Shown: positions 24,908-35,037 of the stretch, one piece after another
Layout: each line of letters starts with the position of its first letter
Position numbering within the stretch: the stretch's first letter is position 1
DNA from: Hyphomicrobiales bacterium
GTDB lineage: Bacteria > Pseudomonadota > Alphaproteobacteria > Rhizobiales > Kaistiaceae
DNA length: 64,000 nt
Direction: 5' to 3'
Assembly (NCBI GenBank): GCA_017305635.1
Contig: JAFKKF010000008.1
Location: 372,001-436,000 of the forward strand
Made by a program: the position numbers and the translations under genes
The notes under the pieces: model-generated
What the model was told of the DNA's origin: nothing
The model's database searches: none
Seen by the model: the letters and a program-made list of their open reading frames with translations, nothing else

Positions 24908-25576
24908 ATGAACATTCTCGACATCATCGGCCGCAAGGCTGCGGCCATGCCCGCGCCCGGCACGGCGCTTCCCCGACGGTCCGAGCCGATCCCGACCGCG
25001 AGCGAGCATTTCGTCAACGGCCGGGCGCTGAAGGGGCCGTATCCGGACGGCACCGAGACGGCGCTCTTCGGCCTTGGCTGCTTCTGGGGTGCCGAGAAGG
25101 CCTTCTGGAAGCTCGACGGGGTCTACGTGACGGCGGTCGGCTATGCCGGCGGCGAGACCCCCAACGCGACCTACCGGGAAGTCTGCAGCGGCATGACCGG
25201 GCATAACGAGGTCGTGCTGGTCGTCTTCGATCCCAAGAAGACCAGCTTCGAGGCGCTGGTGAAGGCCTTCTTCGAGGCCCATGACCCGACGCAGGGCATG
25301 CGCCAGGGCAACGATGTCGGCACGCAGTATCGCTCCGGCATCTACGTCGCCGACGAGAGCCAGCGGAAGATCGCGGAGGCCGTGAAGGCGACTTACGGCG
25401 CCGAGCTGAAGAAGCGCGGCTATGGCCCGATCACCACCGAGATCGTCTCCCGCCCGCCCTTCTACTTCGCCGAGGACTACCATCAGCAGTACCTGGCAAA
25501 GAACCCGAACGGCTATTGCGGTCTCGGCGGGACGGGGGTTTCCTGTCCCGTGGGTATAGGCGTCGCCGCGGGCTGA
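24908..25576 (+). CDS. msrA: Peptide methionine sulfoxide reductase A
   Basis: A 222-aa MsrA that reduces methionine-S-sulfoxide in proteins. The catalytic motif is [13 protein letters not shown] (Cys at about 59). The resolving cysteines are near the C-terminus, in [14 protein letters not shown]. Family blocks [18 protein letters not shown] and [14 protein letters not shown] are complete. An N-terminal extension of about 45 residues is usual for this subfamily. The ribosome site AAGGAGAAA precedes the ATG. The next gene starts 30 bases after its stop. Confidence 0.95.
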   Translation: MNILDIIGRKAAAMPAPGTALPRRSEPIPTASEHFVNGRALKGPYPDGTETALFGLGCFWGAEKAFWKLDGVYVTAVGYAGGETPNATYREVCSGMTGHNEVVLVVFDPKKTSFEALVKAFFEAHDPTQGMRQGNDVGTQYRSGIYVADESQRKIAEAVKATYGAELKKRGYGPITTEIVSRPPFYFAEDYHQQYLAKNPNGYCGLGGTGVSCPVGIGVAAG

Positions 25577-25605
25577 CGCGACCCGCCGGCTGGGCGACGG
25601 GGCGG

Positions 25606-26460
25606 ATGGCGCATCGCATCGGGAAGAAAGAGCCGATCGGCGAGGCGCTTGTCCGCCTGGTGCGGGACGACCTCGAAAGGGCGCGCCATGCCCTCGCCGG
25701 CCGGCAATCGCGCGAGCGCCGCATCCACCGCATCCGCCAGCGCCTCAAGCGGGTGCGTTCGGTCCTCGCGGTGCTCAAGCCCGCTCTCGGCGAAAGAGCC
25801 ACCCATGCGCGCCACGGGGTAGCCTCCGCGGCGCGTCTGCTTGCCGGTGCGCGCGATGCCGACGCGGCGGCGGCAAGCGCCCGCGAGCTGCGCGCTGCGG
25901 CCGGAGCCGCCGACGATGCCGGGCTCGACCGGGTAGTGGCGAGCCTGACCGCCGCGGCGGAAGATGCCCATCATCGTGCGACGCCGGTGGACGAGGTGCG
26001 CCGCCGCCTCGCCGCGGTCGAGGCGGATATCGCCGATCTCCCGCGACATCTCCATGGCGAGGCGCTGCTGGCCGATGCCCTCGAGCACTCCTACCGCAAG
26101 GGACGGCATGCCATGGCCGAGGCGACGACCAGCCTTTCGACGCCCGACCTGCATCGCTGGCGGAAGGCGGTGAAGGACCTCTGGCACCTGCTCGCCCTTG
26201 CCGAGAAGCGCCTGCCGAAAGGCCTGGCCGACGAAAGGGACGATCTCGCCCGCCTGGGTGAGCTCCTTGGCCAGGACCACGACCACGCCATTCTCGCCGA
26301 GAAGCTCGCCCTGTCACCGGAGGGCGATCCGGCGCTCATGCGCCAGCTCGCCGTCATCGCCCGCGAGCGGCGCCGGCTCGAACGCGAGGCCTTCGCCCTC
26401 GGTGCGCGCCTCTATGGGCCGAAGGCAAAGCGCTTCGCCAAGGCAGCCAAGGTTAGGTAG
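25606..26460 (+). CDS. CHAD domain-containing protein
   Basis: A 284-aa helical protein consisting of one CHAD domain (conserved histidine alpha-helical domain). It is very rich in Arg, Ala and Leu, with charged repeats such as IHRIRQRLKRVRSVLAVLKP and HRWRKAVKDLWHLLALAE, and GQDHDHAIL carries conserved histidines. CHAD domains bind inorganic polyphosphate in characterised cases (family knowledge). The start MAHRIGKKEPIG at 25606 follows the msrA stop by 29 bases, so co-transcription is likely. Confidence 0.85.
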   Translation: MAHRIGKKEPIGEALVRLVRDDLERARHALAGRQSRERRIHRIRQRLKRVRSVLAVLKPALGERATHARHGVASAARLLAGARDADAAAASARELRAAAGAADDAGLDRVVASLTAAAEDAHHRATPVDEVRRRLAAVEADIADLPRHLHGEALLADALEHSYRKGRHAMAEATTSLSTPDLHRWRKAVKDLWHLLALAEKRLPKGLADERDDLARLGELLGQDHDHAILAEKLALSPEGDPALMRQLAVIARERRRLEREAFALGARLYGPKAKRFAKAAKVR

Positions 26461-26541
26461 GAGCGACCCTCGGTCTGCGGCGTCATCCTGCATCGCCCGC
26501 TTGAGCCCGGCGATGACGGAGATGGGGAGCTCGCTGCCGGC

Positions 26542-27585
26542 TCAGTTCCCGACGCTCGCCCCGGTGCCGTCGCGGCCGATCACCTTGCCGATCGGGTCGG
26601 CACCGCCGCCGGCACCTGCCTTCAGCGGGCCGGGCCCGGCGAGCGGGTCATAGGCATAGGCGGGCTTGCCGCCGCCGTCCGGTGCATAGAGCACGTCGAT
26701 GCAGGGTTTCGGCAGGCCGGCAAGCGTCAGCGGAGGCGGCGGTTTCACCGGCTTCACCGGCTTTTCCGGTGGCTTCGTCGGCTTGGGCGGCGGCTTCCAC
26801 GGCTGGCCGGACAGCCAGTAGTCGAGATCCTTGCCGCAGCCGTCGCCCGCCGCGGTCGGCGCCTGGTGGGTGCATTCGGTCGCGCCCGCCGGGCAGCGCA
26901 GGCGCACGTGAAAGTGATCGTTGTGCAGATAATAGGGCCGCAGCTGGCGCAGCCAGTCGCGGTCCGCGCCGGCCGTCTCGCAAAGGCGCTTCTTCACGCC
27001 GGGGTTGACGAAGATGCGCTCGACCTCGGGATAGCTCGCGGCGCGCTTCAGCACCTTTTCGAGGCCCTTCGGCCAGCGGTCGGGCAGCATGTCGAAATGG
27101 GTGCCGGCCTTGGTGAGCGAGCTCGCGCTCGTCTTCTCGCGCTCGTCGCGGGAAAGCCAGTGCGAGGGCATCGGATCGTACCAGATGTCGACGTCGAGGC
27201 CGATCTGGTGGCTGGCATGGCCGGTCGGCATCGGGCCGCCGCGCGGCTGCGACATGTCGCCGACGAGGAGGCCCGGCCAGCCGTCCTTGTCATGGGCATC
27301 GTTGGCGAACTTCTCGAGGAAGGCAACCAGCTGCGGCATCCCCCAGTTGCGGTTGCGCGAGAGGCGCATGACCTGCCAGTCTGGCCCGTTGATCGGCAAT
27401 TGCACGCCGCCGGCAAGGCAGCCCTTGGCATAGAAGCCGACCGGGTGCGGCGGCTGGTCGGAAGGCAGCTTCGGGCGCGAGAAGAGCACTTTCGCCGCCG
27501 TCGTCATGTCGGGTTTCTCGGCCGCGAGCGCGCTTGTGGCGAGCAGCGCGAGCGAAAAGGCCGCGGCAATCGGGATGGTCCGCAT
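26542..27585 (-). CDS. mepA: Penicillin-insensitive murein endopeptidase MepA
   Basis: A 347-aa exported peptidase of the MepA/M74 family that cleaves D-alanyl-meso-DAP cross-links in peptidoglycan. A signal peptide covers residues 1-22 (ending ALAAEK). Zinc ligands lie in PTGHASHQIGLDVDIWYDP and in HNDHFHVRLRCP, the two LAS-type metal motifs. Paired Cys residues (C..., CETAG, RCP, ECTH) fit a disulfide-stabilised periplasmic fold. The C-terminus has an odd Pro/Lys-rich linker (KPTKPPEKPVKPVKPPPP) and a Gly-rich tail that are absent from the E. coli protein. The start ATG at 27585 is chosen because the signal peptide begins there. Confidence 0.93.
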   Translation of the reverse strand: MRTIPIAAAFSLALLATSALAAEKPDMTTAAKVLFSRPKLPSDQPPHPVGFYAKGCLAGGVQLPINGPDWQVMRLSRNRNWGMPQLVAFLEKFANDAHDKDGWPGLLVGDMSQPRGGPMPTGHASHQIGLDVDIWYDPMPSHWLSRDEREKTSASSLTKAGTHFDMLPDRWPKGLEKVLKRAASYPEVERIFVNPGVKKRLCETAGADRDWLRQLRPYYLHNDHFHVRLRCPAGATECTHQAPTAAGDGCGKDLDYWLSGQPWKPPPKPTKPPEKPVKPVKPPPPLTLAGLPKPCIDVLYAPDGGGKPAYAYDPLAGPGPLKAGAGGGADPIGKVIGRDGTGASVGN

Positions 27586-27841
27586 CGATTTTCCTGTCGA
27601 GCTTCGCCTGTTCCTGCATCGGCCGAAACGAAGCGCCGTCGCCACACGGCATTATGAAGACATGCCGGACCGCGGCAAGCCGCCTATTCGGCCCGGCGAT
27701 CATGGCCTGACGAGGGCGCGCAGGGGCCGCCATGCTGCCGCCGCATTCCCGCAACGAAAATTTCTCCTTCGCGTCATCAAAGGATCGCCGCCCCGGGATT
27801 GGGTGGGAGTGGCGGCAGGGAGAAGCAGTGAGGAGGACGTC

Positions 27842-28204
27842 ATGTTCACGACGATCGACGACATGCCTGCGGGTGCCATCGGATTCGCGGCTTCGGGCGT
27901 GGTGACGGCGGCGGACAGGTCCGGCGTATTGGAGCCGACCATCGGCTCGGCGCTTGCCGAGGGCGGACGCGTCCGCCTGCTCTACGTCGCCGGCGAGGAC
28001 TTCGCCGGCTACGACGCCGGCATGCCGCTCGACGAAGCGGTCTTCGGCTCGCGCCATTTCGCCGATTTCGCGAAGATCGCGCTGGTCTCCGATACCTGCT
28101 CGCTCCGCCGCGCGGTCAGGGCGCTGGACGGTCTCATGCCCGCCGAGCTTCGCGTCTTCCGCCAGGCGGAGGTGGAGACCGCCAAGCTCTGGCTCGCAGC
28201 CTGA
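27842..28204 (+). CDS. SpoIIAA/STAS-like protein
   Basis: A 120-aa protein matching the SpoIIAA-like family (STAS fold). It has an N-terminal MFTTIDDMPAGAIGFAASG, then RVRLLYVAGEDFAGYD and FADFAKIALVSDTCSLRRAV. A strong ribosome site (GTGAGGAGGA) seven bases before the ATG fixes the start. These small proteins are often stress-linked or lipid-binding, but no specific role is known here. About 256 bases separate it from the divergent mepA gene. Confidence 0.8.
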   Translation: MFTTIDDMPAGAIGFAASGVVTAADRSGVLEPTIGSALAEGGRVRLLYVAGEDFAGYDAGMPLDEAVFGSRHFADFAKIALVSDTCSLRRAVRALDGLMPAELRVFRQAEVETAKLWLAA

Positions 28205-28243
28205 GCCGAGGGCAGGGCGCCGCGCCCGCGGCGCCCGCCGATC

Positions 28244-28549
28244 TCAGGTGGCCGGTGCGGCCGGCGCCGCCGGTGGCGTATCCGGCGCTCCCATGGGCGG
28301 CTTCGCAGTCTTCCTCGGAGCCGCCTTTTTCCGCGCCGGTGTCTTCTTCGGAGCCGCCGCTTTCTTCGGATCGCTCAGGTCGTTGACCAGGGCCTTCGGG
28401 CCGTTCTTGAGGAGCGACTTGATCGCACCCTTGGCCGAAGCTTTGCTGGTATAGCCCTCGGTCGAGAACATGGTCTCGCCGTTGGACGCCTTGAACCTGA
28501 CGCGGAACTCGCCCTTCCTGTCCTTGTAGATCTCAAAGACGTAGGCCAT
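28244..28549 (-). CDS. DUF1508 (YegP-like) protein with histone-H1-like tail
   Basis: A 101-aa protein. Residues 1-55 form a DUF1508 repeat: YVFEIYKDRKGEFRVRFKAS, NGETMFSTEGYTSKASAKGA, IKSLLKN. The C-terminal half is a low-complexity Lys/Ala/Pro tail (KKAAAPKKTPARKKAAPRKT) like histone H1, likely disordered and nucleic-acid binding. The domain's role is unknown; E. coli YegP has two copies and no such tail. It is about 95 bases from the end of lepA. Confidence 0.88.
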   Translation of the reverse strand: MAYVFEIYKDRKGEFRVRFKASNGETMFSTEGYTSKASAKGAIKSLLKNGPKALVNDLSDPKKAAAPKKTPARKKAAPRKTAKPPMGAPDTPPAAPAAPAT

Positions 28550-28642
28550 CGCCTCTCTCCTCGTCGTTGAACCGACGCCAAGGTCTGCCGGCGGCCACGA
28601 GTCGTCAAGGCATCCGTGACGTCCGGCTGTGGAGACCGGGCC

Positions 28643-30448
28643 TCAGTCGTCCATCTTGAGGGCGGCGATGAAGGCCTCCTGTGGAATCTCCACCTTGCCG
28701 AACTGGCGCATGCGCTTCTTGCCTTCCTTCTGCTTCTCCAGCAGCTTGCGCTTGCGCGTCACGTCGCCGCCGTAGCATTTCGCCAGCACGTCCTTGCGGA
28801 GCGCCCGGATCGTCTCGCGCGCGATGATGCGGCCGCCGATCGCCGCCTGGACGGGGATCTGGAACATGTGCTGCGGGATCAGGTCCTTCAGCTTCTCGCA
28901 CATGGCGCGCCCGCGCCGATCGGCCTGTGAGCGGTGGACGAGCATGGAAAGCGCATCGACGGGGTCGCCATTGACCAGGATCTGCATCTTCACGAGGTCG
29001 CCGGCCCGGTATTCGGTGAGGTGGTAGTCGAAGGAGGCATAGCCCTTCGAGACCGATTTCAGCCGATCGTAGAAGTCGAAGACGACCTCGTTCAGGGGCA
29101 GGTCGTAGGTGACCATGGCGCGGTTGCCGACATAGGACAGGTCGACCTGCACGCCGCGGCGGTCCTGGCAGAGCTTCAGGATCGAGCCGAGATAGTCGTC
29201 CGGCGTCAGGATGGTGGCGCGCAGCCACGGCTCGGCGATCTCCGTGATCTTGACCGGGTCCGGCATGTCGGCCGGGTTATGCAGCTCGATCTCCTCGCCA
29301 TTGGTGAGCTTGATCCGGTAGATGACCGACGGCGCCGTGGCGATCAGGTCGAGGTCGAACTCTCGGGACAGCCGCTCCTGGATGATCTCGAGGTGGAGAA
29401 GGCCGAGGAAGCCGCAGCGGAAGCCGAAGCCGAGCGCGGCCGAGGTCTCCATCTCGTAGGTGAAGGAGGCGTCGTTGAGCCGCAGCTTGCCGATCGCGGC
29501 GCGCAGCTCCTCGAAGTCGGCCGCATCCACCGGGAAGAGCCCGCAGAAGACCACCGGCTGCGCGGCGCGGAAGCCGGGCAGCGGCTCGGCCGCGGGCTTC
29601 CGGTCATCGGTGATCGTATCGCCGACGCGGGTGTCGGCGACCTCCTTGATCGAGCCGGTAAGGAAGCCGAGCTCGCCCGGCCCGAGCTCCGGAAAGTCGA
29701 CGAGCTTCGGCGTGAACACGCCCACCTTGTCGACATCGTGGGCCGCGCCGGTGCCCATCATGCGGACGCGCATGCCCTTCTTCAGGACGCCGTCGACGAT
29801 ACGCACGAGCACGACCACGCCGAGATAGGCATCGTACCAGGAATCGACCAGCAGCGCCTTCAGCGGCGCCGCGCGGTCGCCTTTCGGCGGCGGCAGGCGC
29901 GTGACGATCGCTTCGAGCACGTCCGGCACGCCGAGGCCGGTCTTGGCGGAGATCATGACGGCATTGGAAGCGTCGAGCCCGATGACGTCCTCGATCTGCT
30001 GCTTGACCTTCTCCGGCTCGGCCGCCGGCAGGTCGACCTTATTGAGGACCGGGACGATCTCGTGATTGTTGTCGAGCGCCTGGTAGACGTTGGCGAGCGT
30101 CTGCGCCTCGACCCCCTGGCTTGCGTCGACCACCAGCAGCGAGCCCTCGCAGGCGGCGAGCGAGCGGTTCACCTCATAGGCAAAGTCGACATGCCCGGGC
30201 GTGTCGATGAGGTTGAGCACATAGGTCTTGCCGTCTCGCGCCTTGTAGTTGAGGCGGACGGTCTGGGCCTTGATCGTGATGCCGCGCTCGCGCTCGATGT
30301 CCATCGAGTCGAGGATCTGGTCCTTCATCTCGCGGTCGGTGACCGCGCCGCAAAGCTGGATCAGCCGGTCGGCCAACGTCGACTTGCCGTGGTCGATATG
30401 CGCGATGATCGCGAAATTGCGGATGTTTTCCTGGGGGGATGCCGTCAT
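28643..30448 (-). CDS. lepA: Elongation factor 4 (LepA), back-translocating GTPase
   Basis: A 601-aa translational GTPase. The G1 motif is [15 protein letters not shown], switch [14 protein letters not shown], and the G4 motif [12 protein letters not shown]. The EF-G-like domains III and V follow, and the LepA-specific C-terminal domain ends in [20 protein letters not shown]. The length is standard. It acts on stalled ribosomes. It starts with ATG 30448 and is monocistronic as far as I can see. Confidence 0.98.
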   Translation of the reverse strand: MTASPQENIRNFAIIAHIDHGKSTLADRLIQLCGAVTDREMKDQILDSMDIERERGITIKAQTVRLNYKARDGKTYVLNLIDTPGHVDFAYEVNRSLAACEGSLLVVDASQGVEAQTLANVYQALDNNHEIVPVLNKVDLPAAEPEKVKQQIEDVIGLDASNAVMISAKTGLGVPDVLEAIVTRLPPPKGDRAAPLKALLVDSWYDAYLGVVVLVRIVDGVLKKGMRVRMMGTGAAHDVDKVGVFTPKLVDFPELGPGELGFLTGSIKEVADTRVGDTITDDRKPAAEPLPGFRAAQPVVFCGLFPVDAADFEELRAAIGKLRLNDASFTYEMETSAALGFGFRCGFLGLLHLEIIQERLSREFDLDLIATAPSVIYRIKLTNGEEIELHNPADMPDPVKITEIAEPWLRATILTPDDYLGSILKLCQDRRGVQVDLSYVGNRAMVTYDLPLNEVVFDFYDRLKSVSKGYASFDYHLTEYRAGDLVKMQILVNGDPVDALSMLVHRSQADRRGRAMCEKLKDLIPQHMFQIPVQAAIGGRIIARETIRALRKDVLAKCYGGDVTRKRKLLEKQKEGKKRMRQFGKVEIPQEAFIAALKMDD

Positions 30449-30500
30449 GGCGCGGTGCTTAGCATCCCGCGCGAAACCGGCAAAGGGGCACTGGCCCCGA

Positions 30501-30529
30501 GAAAGAAAGGGCCGCCCTGAGGCAGCCCC
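30501..30529 (-). terminator. Rho-independent terminator of the small exported gene
   Basis: On the minus strand, GGGCTGCC-TCA-GGCGGCCC (one G-U pair) is followed by TTTCTTTC. It lies 33 bases past the stop of the 71-aa gene. Confidence 0.65.
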
Positions 30530-30561
30530 TTCGTCCGTTTCCGGCCGTCAGCAGACCGGCC

Positions 30562-30777
30562 CTACTTCGGCTGGCCGCACATGCCGCTCATCGGTCCGAG
30601 GCGGTTCCAGAGCGCCATGGTCTGGCGGGCGACCGTCTTGTCGCCGCTGAGCTTCACCTTCTCGCAGCCCGGCACGAACTTCTTGGCCGAGGCAGCTTCG
30701 ATGGTGACGAGCACGGTGGTGGCGGCGATCGCGGCGATCAGGGCGCCGGCGAGCGCGCGGTTGGTGAACTTCTTCAT
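30562..30777 (-). CDS. Small exported protein of unknown function
   Basis: A 71-aa protein. Residues 1-31 form a signal peptide (KKFTNRALAGALIAAIAATT, then a probable AASA cleavage end). The mature part is about 40 residues with two cysteines (PGCEKV, GMCGQPK), which could form a disulfide. No family is recognised. GGAGGGAC upstream serves as ribosome site. It has its own terminator and is probably monocistronic. Confidence 0.7.
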   Translation of the reverse strand: MKKFTNRALAGALIAAIAATTVLVTIEAASAKKFVPGCEKVKLSGDKTVARQTMALWNRLGPMSGMCGQPK

Positions 30778-30896
30778 CAGTCCCTCCGTCGAGATTATCG
30801 TCGGTCATGCCGACGGCCTCGCCTTAGAGGGGGCAGCTGACAGGGGGGTGACGGGGAGGTGACGATCCGGCGTCAGTCCACGGGATCGTGGGACGA

Positions 30897-31415
30897 TCAG
30901 ATGCCGCCGCCGAAGAAGGTGCGCATGGCATCGCCGAGATCGGTGCGGGTGAGGCCGAAAAGATTGCCGTGGCCGGCGCCGTATATGCGGTCGACCTCGG
31001 CCTGGCGGCGCTGGACGGAGTCGGCGAAGCGCTCGACGAGCTTCGGTTCGGCGTCGAAGAGCGGCTCGATCGCCGCCTTGTCGACTTCGATGGCCGTCAG
31101 CGCCGAGCGTGCCGTGACTGTGGCGCTCCGCGTCGCGCCGGTGAGCAGCGAGCCCTCGCCGACGATCCCGCCCGGCGCGAGGTCGGCGAGGTGGCGCGGG
31201 CCGCCATCGCCGCGGAGCGTCACCTCGGCACTGCCCGCGACGATGACGAACATGGAGCTGCCGGGCTCGTCCTCGACGACCAGCGTCTCGCCTTCCGCGA
31301 AGGCGACGACGCCGGCGCCCGTGGCAAGCCGGTCGAGCTCGGCCGGCGTCAGCACCTCGGCGAAGAAGGGCGTTGCGCCGAGCACGGCGCGCGGATCGAC
31401 GGAAGTTTCTGGCAT
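30897..31415 (-). CDS. Cyclic-nucleotide-binding domain protein (second of a tandem pair)
   Basis: A 172-aa protein with one cNMP-binding (CAP_ED) domain: FAEGETLVVEDEPGSSMFVI, GEVTLRG-type strand, and the phosphate-binding-cassette region LAPGGIVGEGSLLTGATRSA (GEGSLLTGATRSA stands in for the usual GE-x-A-L-x-x-x-x-R-x-A). The C-terminal helix ends in ...GLTRTDLGDAMRTFFGG. There is no DNA-binding HTH, so it is not a CRP-like activator. It starts 17 bases after its paralogue. Confidence 0.85.
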   Translation of the reverse strand: MPETSVDPRAVLGATPFFAEVLTPAELDRLATGAGVVAFAEGETLVVEDEPGSSMFVIVAGSAEVTLRGDGGPRHLADLAPGGIVGEGSLLTGATRSATVTARSALTAIEVDKAAIEPLFDAEPKLVERFADSVQRRQAEVDRIYGAGHGNLFGLTRTDLGDAMRTFFGGGI

Positions 31416-31432
31416 TCTTGGTGGTTCCGTTC

Positions 31433-31936
31433 TCAGCCGGCGAAATAGGCGGTCATGCGGGCGACGATCTCGTCGCGCGACAGGCCGAGATTGTTCCAGC
31501 GTCCGGCATCGTCGTGGATGCGGCCGAGCTCGGCATGGCGCTGCTCCATCATCTCGGCGAAACGCCCGATGAGGCCGGGCGTCTCGACGATCAGGCCCTC
31601 GATGGCGGCCTTCGGAATCTCCACCGCCGCGACCCGCTTCGCCGCGGTGACGGTGGCGCTCCGCCGCGCGCCGGTGAGGAGCGACATTTCGCCGACGACG
31701 TCGCCGGCGCCGAGCGTGGCGACATGCTGCTCGCCGGACGGTGAATGGATCGAGATGGCGACTTTCCCCTCGGCGACGATGAACATGGAATGGCCGATCT
31801 CGCCCTGGCGCATCAGCAGGGCGCCGCGGCCGAATTCGCGCGGCTCGGCCAGCCGATCGCCGAGCCGGTCGAGCTGGCTGAAATCGAGCACGTCGACGAA
31901 GAACGGCACGGATGCAACGACGTCGCGCGGATGCAA
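31433..31936 (-). CDS. Cyclic-nucleotide-binding domain protein (first of a tandem pair)
   Basis: A 167-aa paralogue of the next gene. The CAP_ED fold is seen in FGRGALLMRQGEIGHSMFIV and VATLGAGDVVGEMSLLTGAR-RSATV. The C-terminal tail DDAGRWNNLGLSRDEIVARM matches the neighbour's end, showing a duplication. It lacks a DNA-binding domain. Similar single-domain cNMP proteins are fused to mechanosensitive channels or act as stand-alone sensors; which applies here is unknown. It follows the DHFR-like gene by 52 bases. Confidence 0.85.
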   Translation of the reverse strand: MHPRDVVASVPFFVDVLDFSQLDRLGDRLAEPREFGRGALLMRQGEIGHSMFIVAEGKVAISIHSPSGEQHVATLGAGDVVGEMSLLTGARRSATVTAAKRVAAVEIPKAAIEGLIVETPGLIGRFAEMMEQRHAELGRIHDDAGRWNNLGLSRDEIVARMTAYFAG

Positions 31937-31988
31937 GGCGGCCCCCGGTCTTCCGATCCTCGCACTTTCGGCCCGCGGGCCGAATCGG

Positions 31989-32579
31989 TCAAGCGCGGCG
32001 CCAGACCGTCAGCGCGACCGCGTTGGCCGGATCGAGCATCTCGCGCTTGTCGGGCCGCAGCCCGGAGGCGGCGAGGAGCTGCGCCGCCGGTGTGCCATCA
32101 GCCATGGCCGAGAAGAGAAGCGTCCCGCCGGGGAGGTGGGCGCGACCGGCCTCGGCAAGGTGGAACGCGTCATAGCCGGAAGCGAGGAACCAGTCGAAGA
32201 CCCGCCGCCCGCCGACGACCGCGGCGATCCCGCCAAGCCCGACCGCGGCCAGCGCCTCGGCGAGCGGTACATCGGCCGGGTTCCACCAGAGCGCGTCCGC
32301 CCGATGCTCGAGGCCCCGCGCCTGCGAGGAAAGGACAAGCCGCCGCCGGCCTCTCGGATTGGGCGTCAGCGCGTGGCTGGCGCGGCCAAGGATGACGATC
32401 GTCGCCGCGTCGAGGGCCGCCTGGAACCGCTGCCAGTCCGCCGGGTTGCGGAGGGCCGCCGGCATGCGGCCGTCGCGGTCGGCGATGCACCCGTCGGCCG
32501 AGACGATGGCGTGGCCGTGGACATGCCAGCCATCAGTCGCCGCGGGCTCGCGGTCGGCGTCAGGAGCGGAGTGTTCCAC
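31989..32579 (-). CDS. Dihydrofolate-reductase-like (RibD C-terminal type) protein
   Basis: A 196-aa protein of the DHFR/RibD_C fold: [19 protein letters not shown] at the N-terminus, [19 protein letters not shown] in the middle, and [19 protein letters not shown] towards the end (the GG-x-x-x-[FY] cofactor block). The substrate could be a pterin, a pyrimidine or unknown. The ATG overlaps the last 20 bases of pheT, so the two are translationally coupled. Homologues with this wording ([10 protein letters not shown]) are common in Rhizobiales. The chromosomal folA is not in this window. Confidence 0.72.
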   Translation of the reverse strand: MEHSAPDADREPAATDGWHVHGHAIVSADGCIADRDGRMPAALRNPADWQRFQAALDAATIVILGRASHALTPNPRGRRRLVLSSQARGLEHRADALWWNPADVPLAEALAAVGLGGIAAVVGGRRVFDWFLASGYDAFHLAEAGRAHLPGGTLLFSAMADGTPAAQLLAASGLRPDKREMLDPANAVALTVWRRA

Positions 32580-34983
32580 CGGTCGACTTCACGACCTCGG
32601 CGACGACCTTCTTCGACACCGCGTCGATCTCCTCGTCGGTCAGCGTCTTCCCGGCCGGCTGCAGGACGACCTCGATGGCGAGCGACTTCTTGCCGGCCCC
32701 GAGGCTGTCGCTCTCGAACAGATCGAATACCGAGACGTCCGAGATCAGCTTTTTGTCGGCGCCGGCGGCCGCCTTCAGCACCTTCGCCGCCTCGATCGCG
32801 CGGTCGAGCACGAAGGCGAAGTCGCGCCTGACCGGCTGGAGGTCGGAGAGGGTGAGCGGCGGCTTGGTCTTCGTGGCCTTGGCGCGCGGCACCGGCAGCG
32901 CCTCGAGGGTGATCTCGAAGCCGGCGAGCGGCCCCGAGGCATCGAGCGTTTCGAGGACGGAGGGATGGATCTCGCCGAAGGTACCGATGATGGTCTTCGG
33001 TCCCTGCCGGATGGTCCCCGAGCGGCCCGGATGGTACCAGGCGGGGCCCTCCGCGACGATCTGCAGCTTGTCGGTGGAGACGCCGAGCGTCTCGAGCAGG
33101 GCGAGCGCGTCGCTCTTGGCGTCGAAGACGGAAACCGGGCCGGCCTTTGCCGACCAGTGGCGGCCGGCGCCGTTGACGCCCGCCGTGCCGCGGCGAAGGC
33201 CGGCGGCCGACGTCGTCTGCTCTGCCGGCTTGTCGCCCGCATAGATCTGCCCGACCTCGAAAAGCGCGAGATCGGCGAAGCCGCGGTCGGCGTTGCGCTG
33301 TGCGGCGGCGATCAGCCCCGGCAGCAGGCTCGGCCGCATGTCGCTCATGTCCGCGGCGATCGGGTTGGCAAGCGCCAGCTCCGGCTGGCCGCCGCCGAAG
33401 GCCTTGGCTGCTTCCCTCGGGATGAAGGACCAGGTGACGGCTTCGACCATGCCGCGGGCGGCGAGCGCGCGTCGGGCGCGGCGCGTGCGCATCTGGATAG
33501 GCGTGAGCACCGGGTGGGCGACGCCGGGCAGGCGGGGGAGGGGCGTTGGAGGAATCTGGTCGACGCCGATGATGCGCACCACCTCCTCGACCAGGTCCGC
33601 CTTCATGGTCACGTCCGGCCGCCAGGTCGGCACCGTCGCGGCGATGCGGCCGTGCGCCCGGTCGGTTCGGCATTCGTAGCCGAGGCGGTCGAGGATGCCC
33701 TCCACCTCCGCGATCGCCGGATCGATGCCGGCGAGCCGGCGGATCTCGGTGACCGGGAAATCGATGATCGTGCGCGTCACCGGCGGCTCGCCGGCGAGGA
33801 AGATCTCGCTGGGACTCCCGCCGCAGAGGTCGAGAATCATGCGCGTCGCGAGCTCGAGGCCGGGCAGGTTGAAGGCCGGGTCGATGCCACGCTCGTTGCG
33901 GTAGCGCGCATCCGAATTGATGCCGAGCTTCCGGCCGGTCTGGGCGATGTTGATCGGCTCCCACAGCGCCGCCTCGACCAGCACGTCGGTGGTCGCCTCG
34001 CTGGAGCCGCTTTCCTCGCCGCCCATGATGCCGGCAAGCGACTCGACGCCCTTTTCGTCGGCGATGACGCACATCGTCTCGTCGAGAGCGTAGGTGCGTC
34101 CGTCGAGGGCGAGCAGCGTCTCGCCGGCGCGCGCCCGGCGCACCGTGAGGTCGCCTTTCACCTTGCCGGCGTCGAAGACGTGGAGCGGCCGGTTGCGGTC
34201 GTAGGTGAGGAAGTTGGTGATGTCGACCAGCGCGTTGATCGGCCGGAGGCCGACGGAGCGGAGCCGCTTCTGCAGCCATTCCGGCGACGGCCCGTTCTTC
34301 ACGCCGCGCACCAGCCGGAGCGCGAAGGCCTGGCAGAGCGGGGGCGTGTCGCCGAAATCGAACTTCACCTTCACCGGTGCCGGGAAGACGCCGGCGACCA
34401 TGGGCACGTCCTCGCCGATGAGCGTGCCGAGGCCGGCCGCGGCGAGGTCGCGGGCAATACCCTCGACGCCGAGCGCATCGGGGCGATTGGGGGTGACGGC
34501 GACGTCGATCACCGGGTCGTCGAGGCCAGCCCAGGCGGCGTAGGACTGGCCGACCGGCGCATCCGCCGGCAGCTCCATGATGCCGTCATGATCGTTGGAG
34601 AGCTCGAGCTCGGCCTCGGAGCAGAGCATGCCGCGGCTTTCCTGGCCGCGGATATTGCCGACGGAGAGCGTGATCCCCTTGCCCGGGATATAGGTGCCGG
34701 GCGGCGAGAACACGCTCTTGATGCCGGCGCGCGCGTTGGGCGCGCCGCAGACCACCTGGACCGGAGCCCCGCTGCCGGTATCGACCATGCAGACGCGCAG
34801 CCGGTCGGCGTTCGGGTGCTGCTCGGCCGAGACGACATAGGCGATGGTGAAGGCGGCGAGCTGCTTCGCCGGGTTCTCGACGCTCTCGACCTCGAGGCCG
34901 ATCATGGTGAGCTTGTCGACGATCTCGTCGAGGCCCGCCGTCGTGTCGAGATGTTCCTTGAGCCAGGAAAGCGTGAACTTCAT
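32560..34983 (-). CDS. pheT: Phenylalanine-tRNA ligase beta subunit
   Basis: An 807-aa PheT, the large subunit of the alpha2-beta2 enzyme that charges tRNA-Phe. The N-terminal tRNA-binding EMAP-like domain is at about 40-150 ([30 protein letters not shown]). B3/B4 and B5 follow, including the editing region and the helical block [17 protein letters not shown]. The catalytic-like core and the ferredoxin-fold anticodon-binding domain FDX-ACB ([20 protein letters not shown]) form the C-terminus. The length is normal. Between pheS and pheT lies an ABM-domain gene, an unusual arrangement. Confidence 0.97.
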   Translation of the reverse strand: MKFTLSWLKEHLDTTAGLDEIVDKLTMIGLEVESVENPAKQLAAFTIAYVVSAEQHPNADRLRVCMVDTGSGAPVQVVCGAPNARAGIKSVFSPPGTYIPGKGITLSVGNIRGQESRGMLCSEAELELSNDHDGIMELPADAPVGQSYAAWAGLDDPVIDVAVTPNRPDALGVEGIARDLAAAGLGTLIGEDVPMVAGVFPAPVKVKFDFGDTPPLCQAFALRLVRGVKNGPSPEWLQKRLRSVGLRPINALVDITNFLTYDRNRPLHVFDAGKVKGDLTVRRARAGETLLALDGRTYALDETMCVIADEKGVESLAGIMGGEESGSSEATTDVLVEAALWEPINIAQTGRKLGINSDARYRNERGIDPAFNLPGLELATRMILDLCGGSPSEIFLAGEPPVTRTIIDFPVTEIRRLAGIDPAIAEVEGILDRLGYECRTDRAHGRIAATVPTWRPDVTMKADLVEEVVRIIGVDQIPPTPLPRLPGVAHPVLTPIQMRTRRARRALAARGMVEAVTWSFIPREAAKAFGGGQPELALANPIAADMSDMRPSLLPGLIAAAQRNADRGFADLALFEVGQIYAGDKPAEQTTSAAGLRRGTAGVNGAGRHWSAKAGPVSVFDAKSDALALLETLGVSTDKLQIVAEGPAWYHPGRSGTIRQGPKTIIGTFGEIHPSVLETLDASGPLAGFEITLEALPVPRAKATKTKPPLTLSDLQPVRRDFAFVLDRAIEAAKVLKAAAGADKKLISDVSVFDLFESDSLGAGKKSLAIEVVLQPAGKTLTDEEIDAVSKKVVAEVVKSTGGTLRS

Positions 34984-35037
34984 CGCGTCCGTGCGCCGTC
35001 TCGGGCGCCCTTCGTGTTCGGGAAAAAGACCGGGCGC

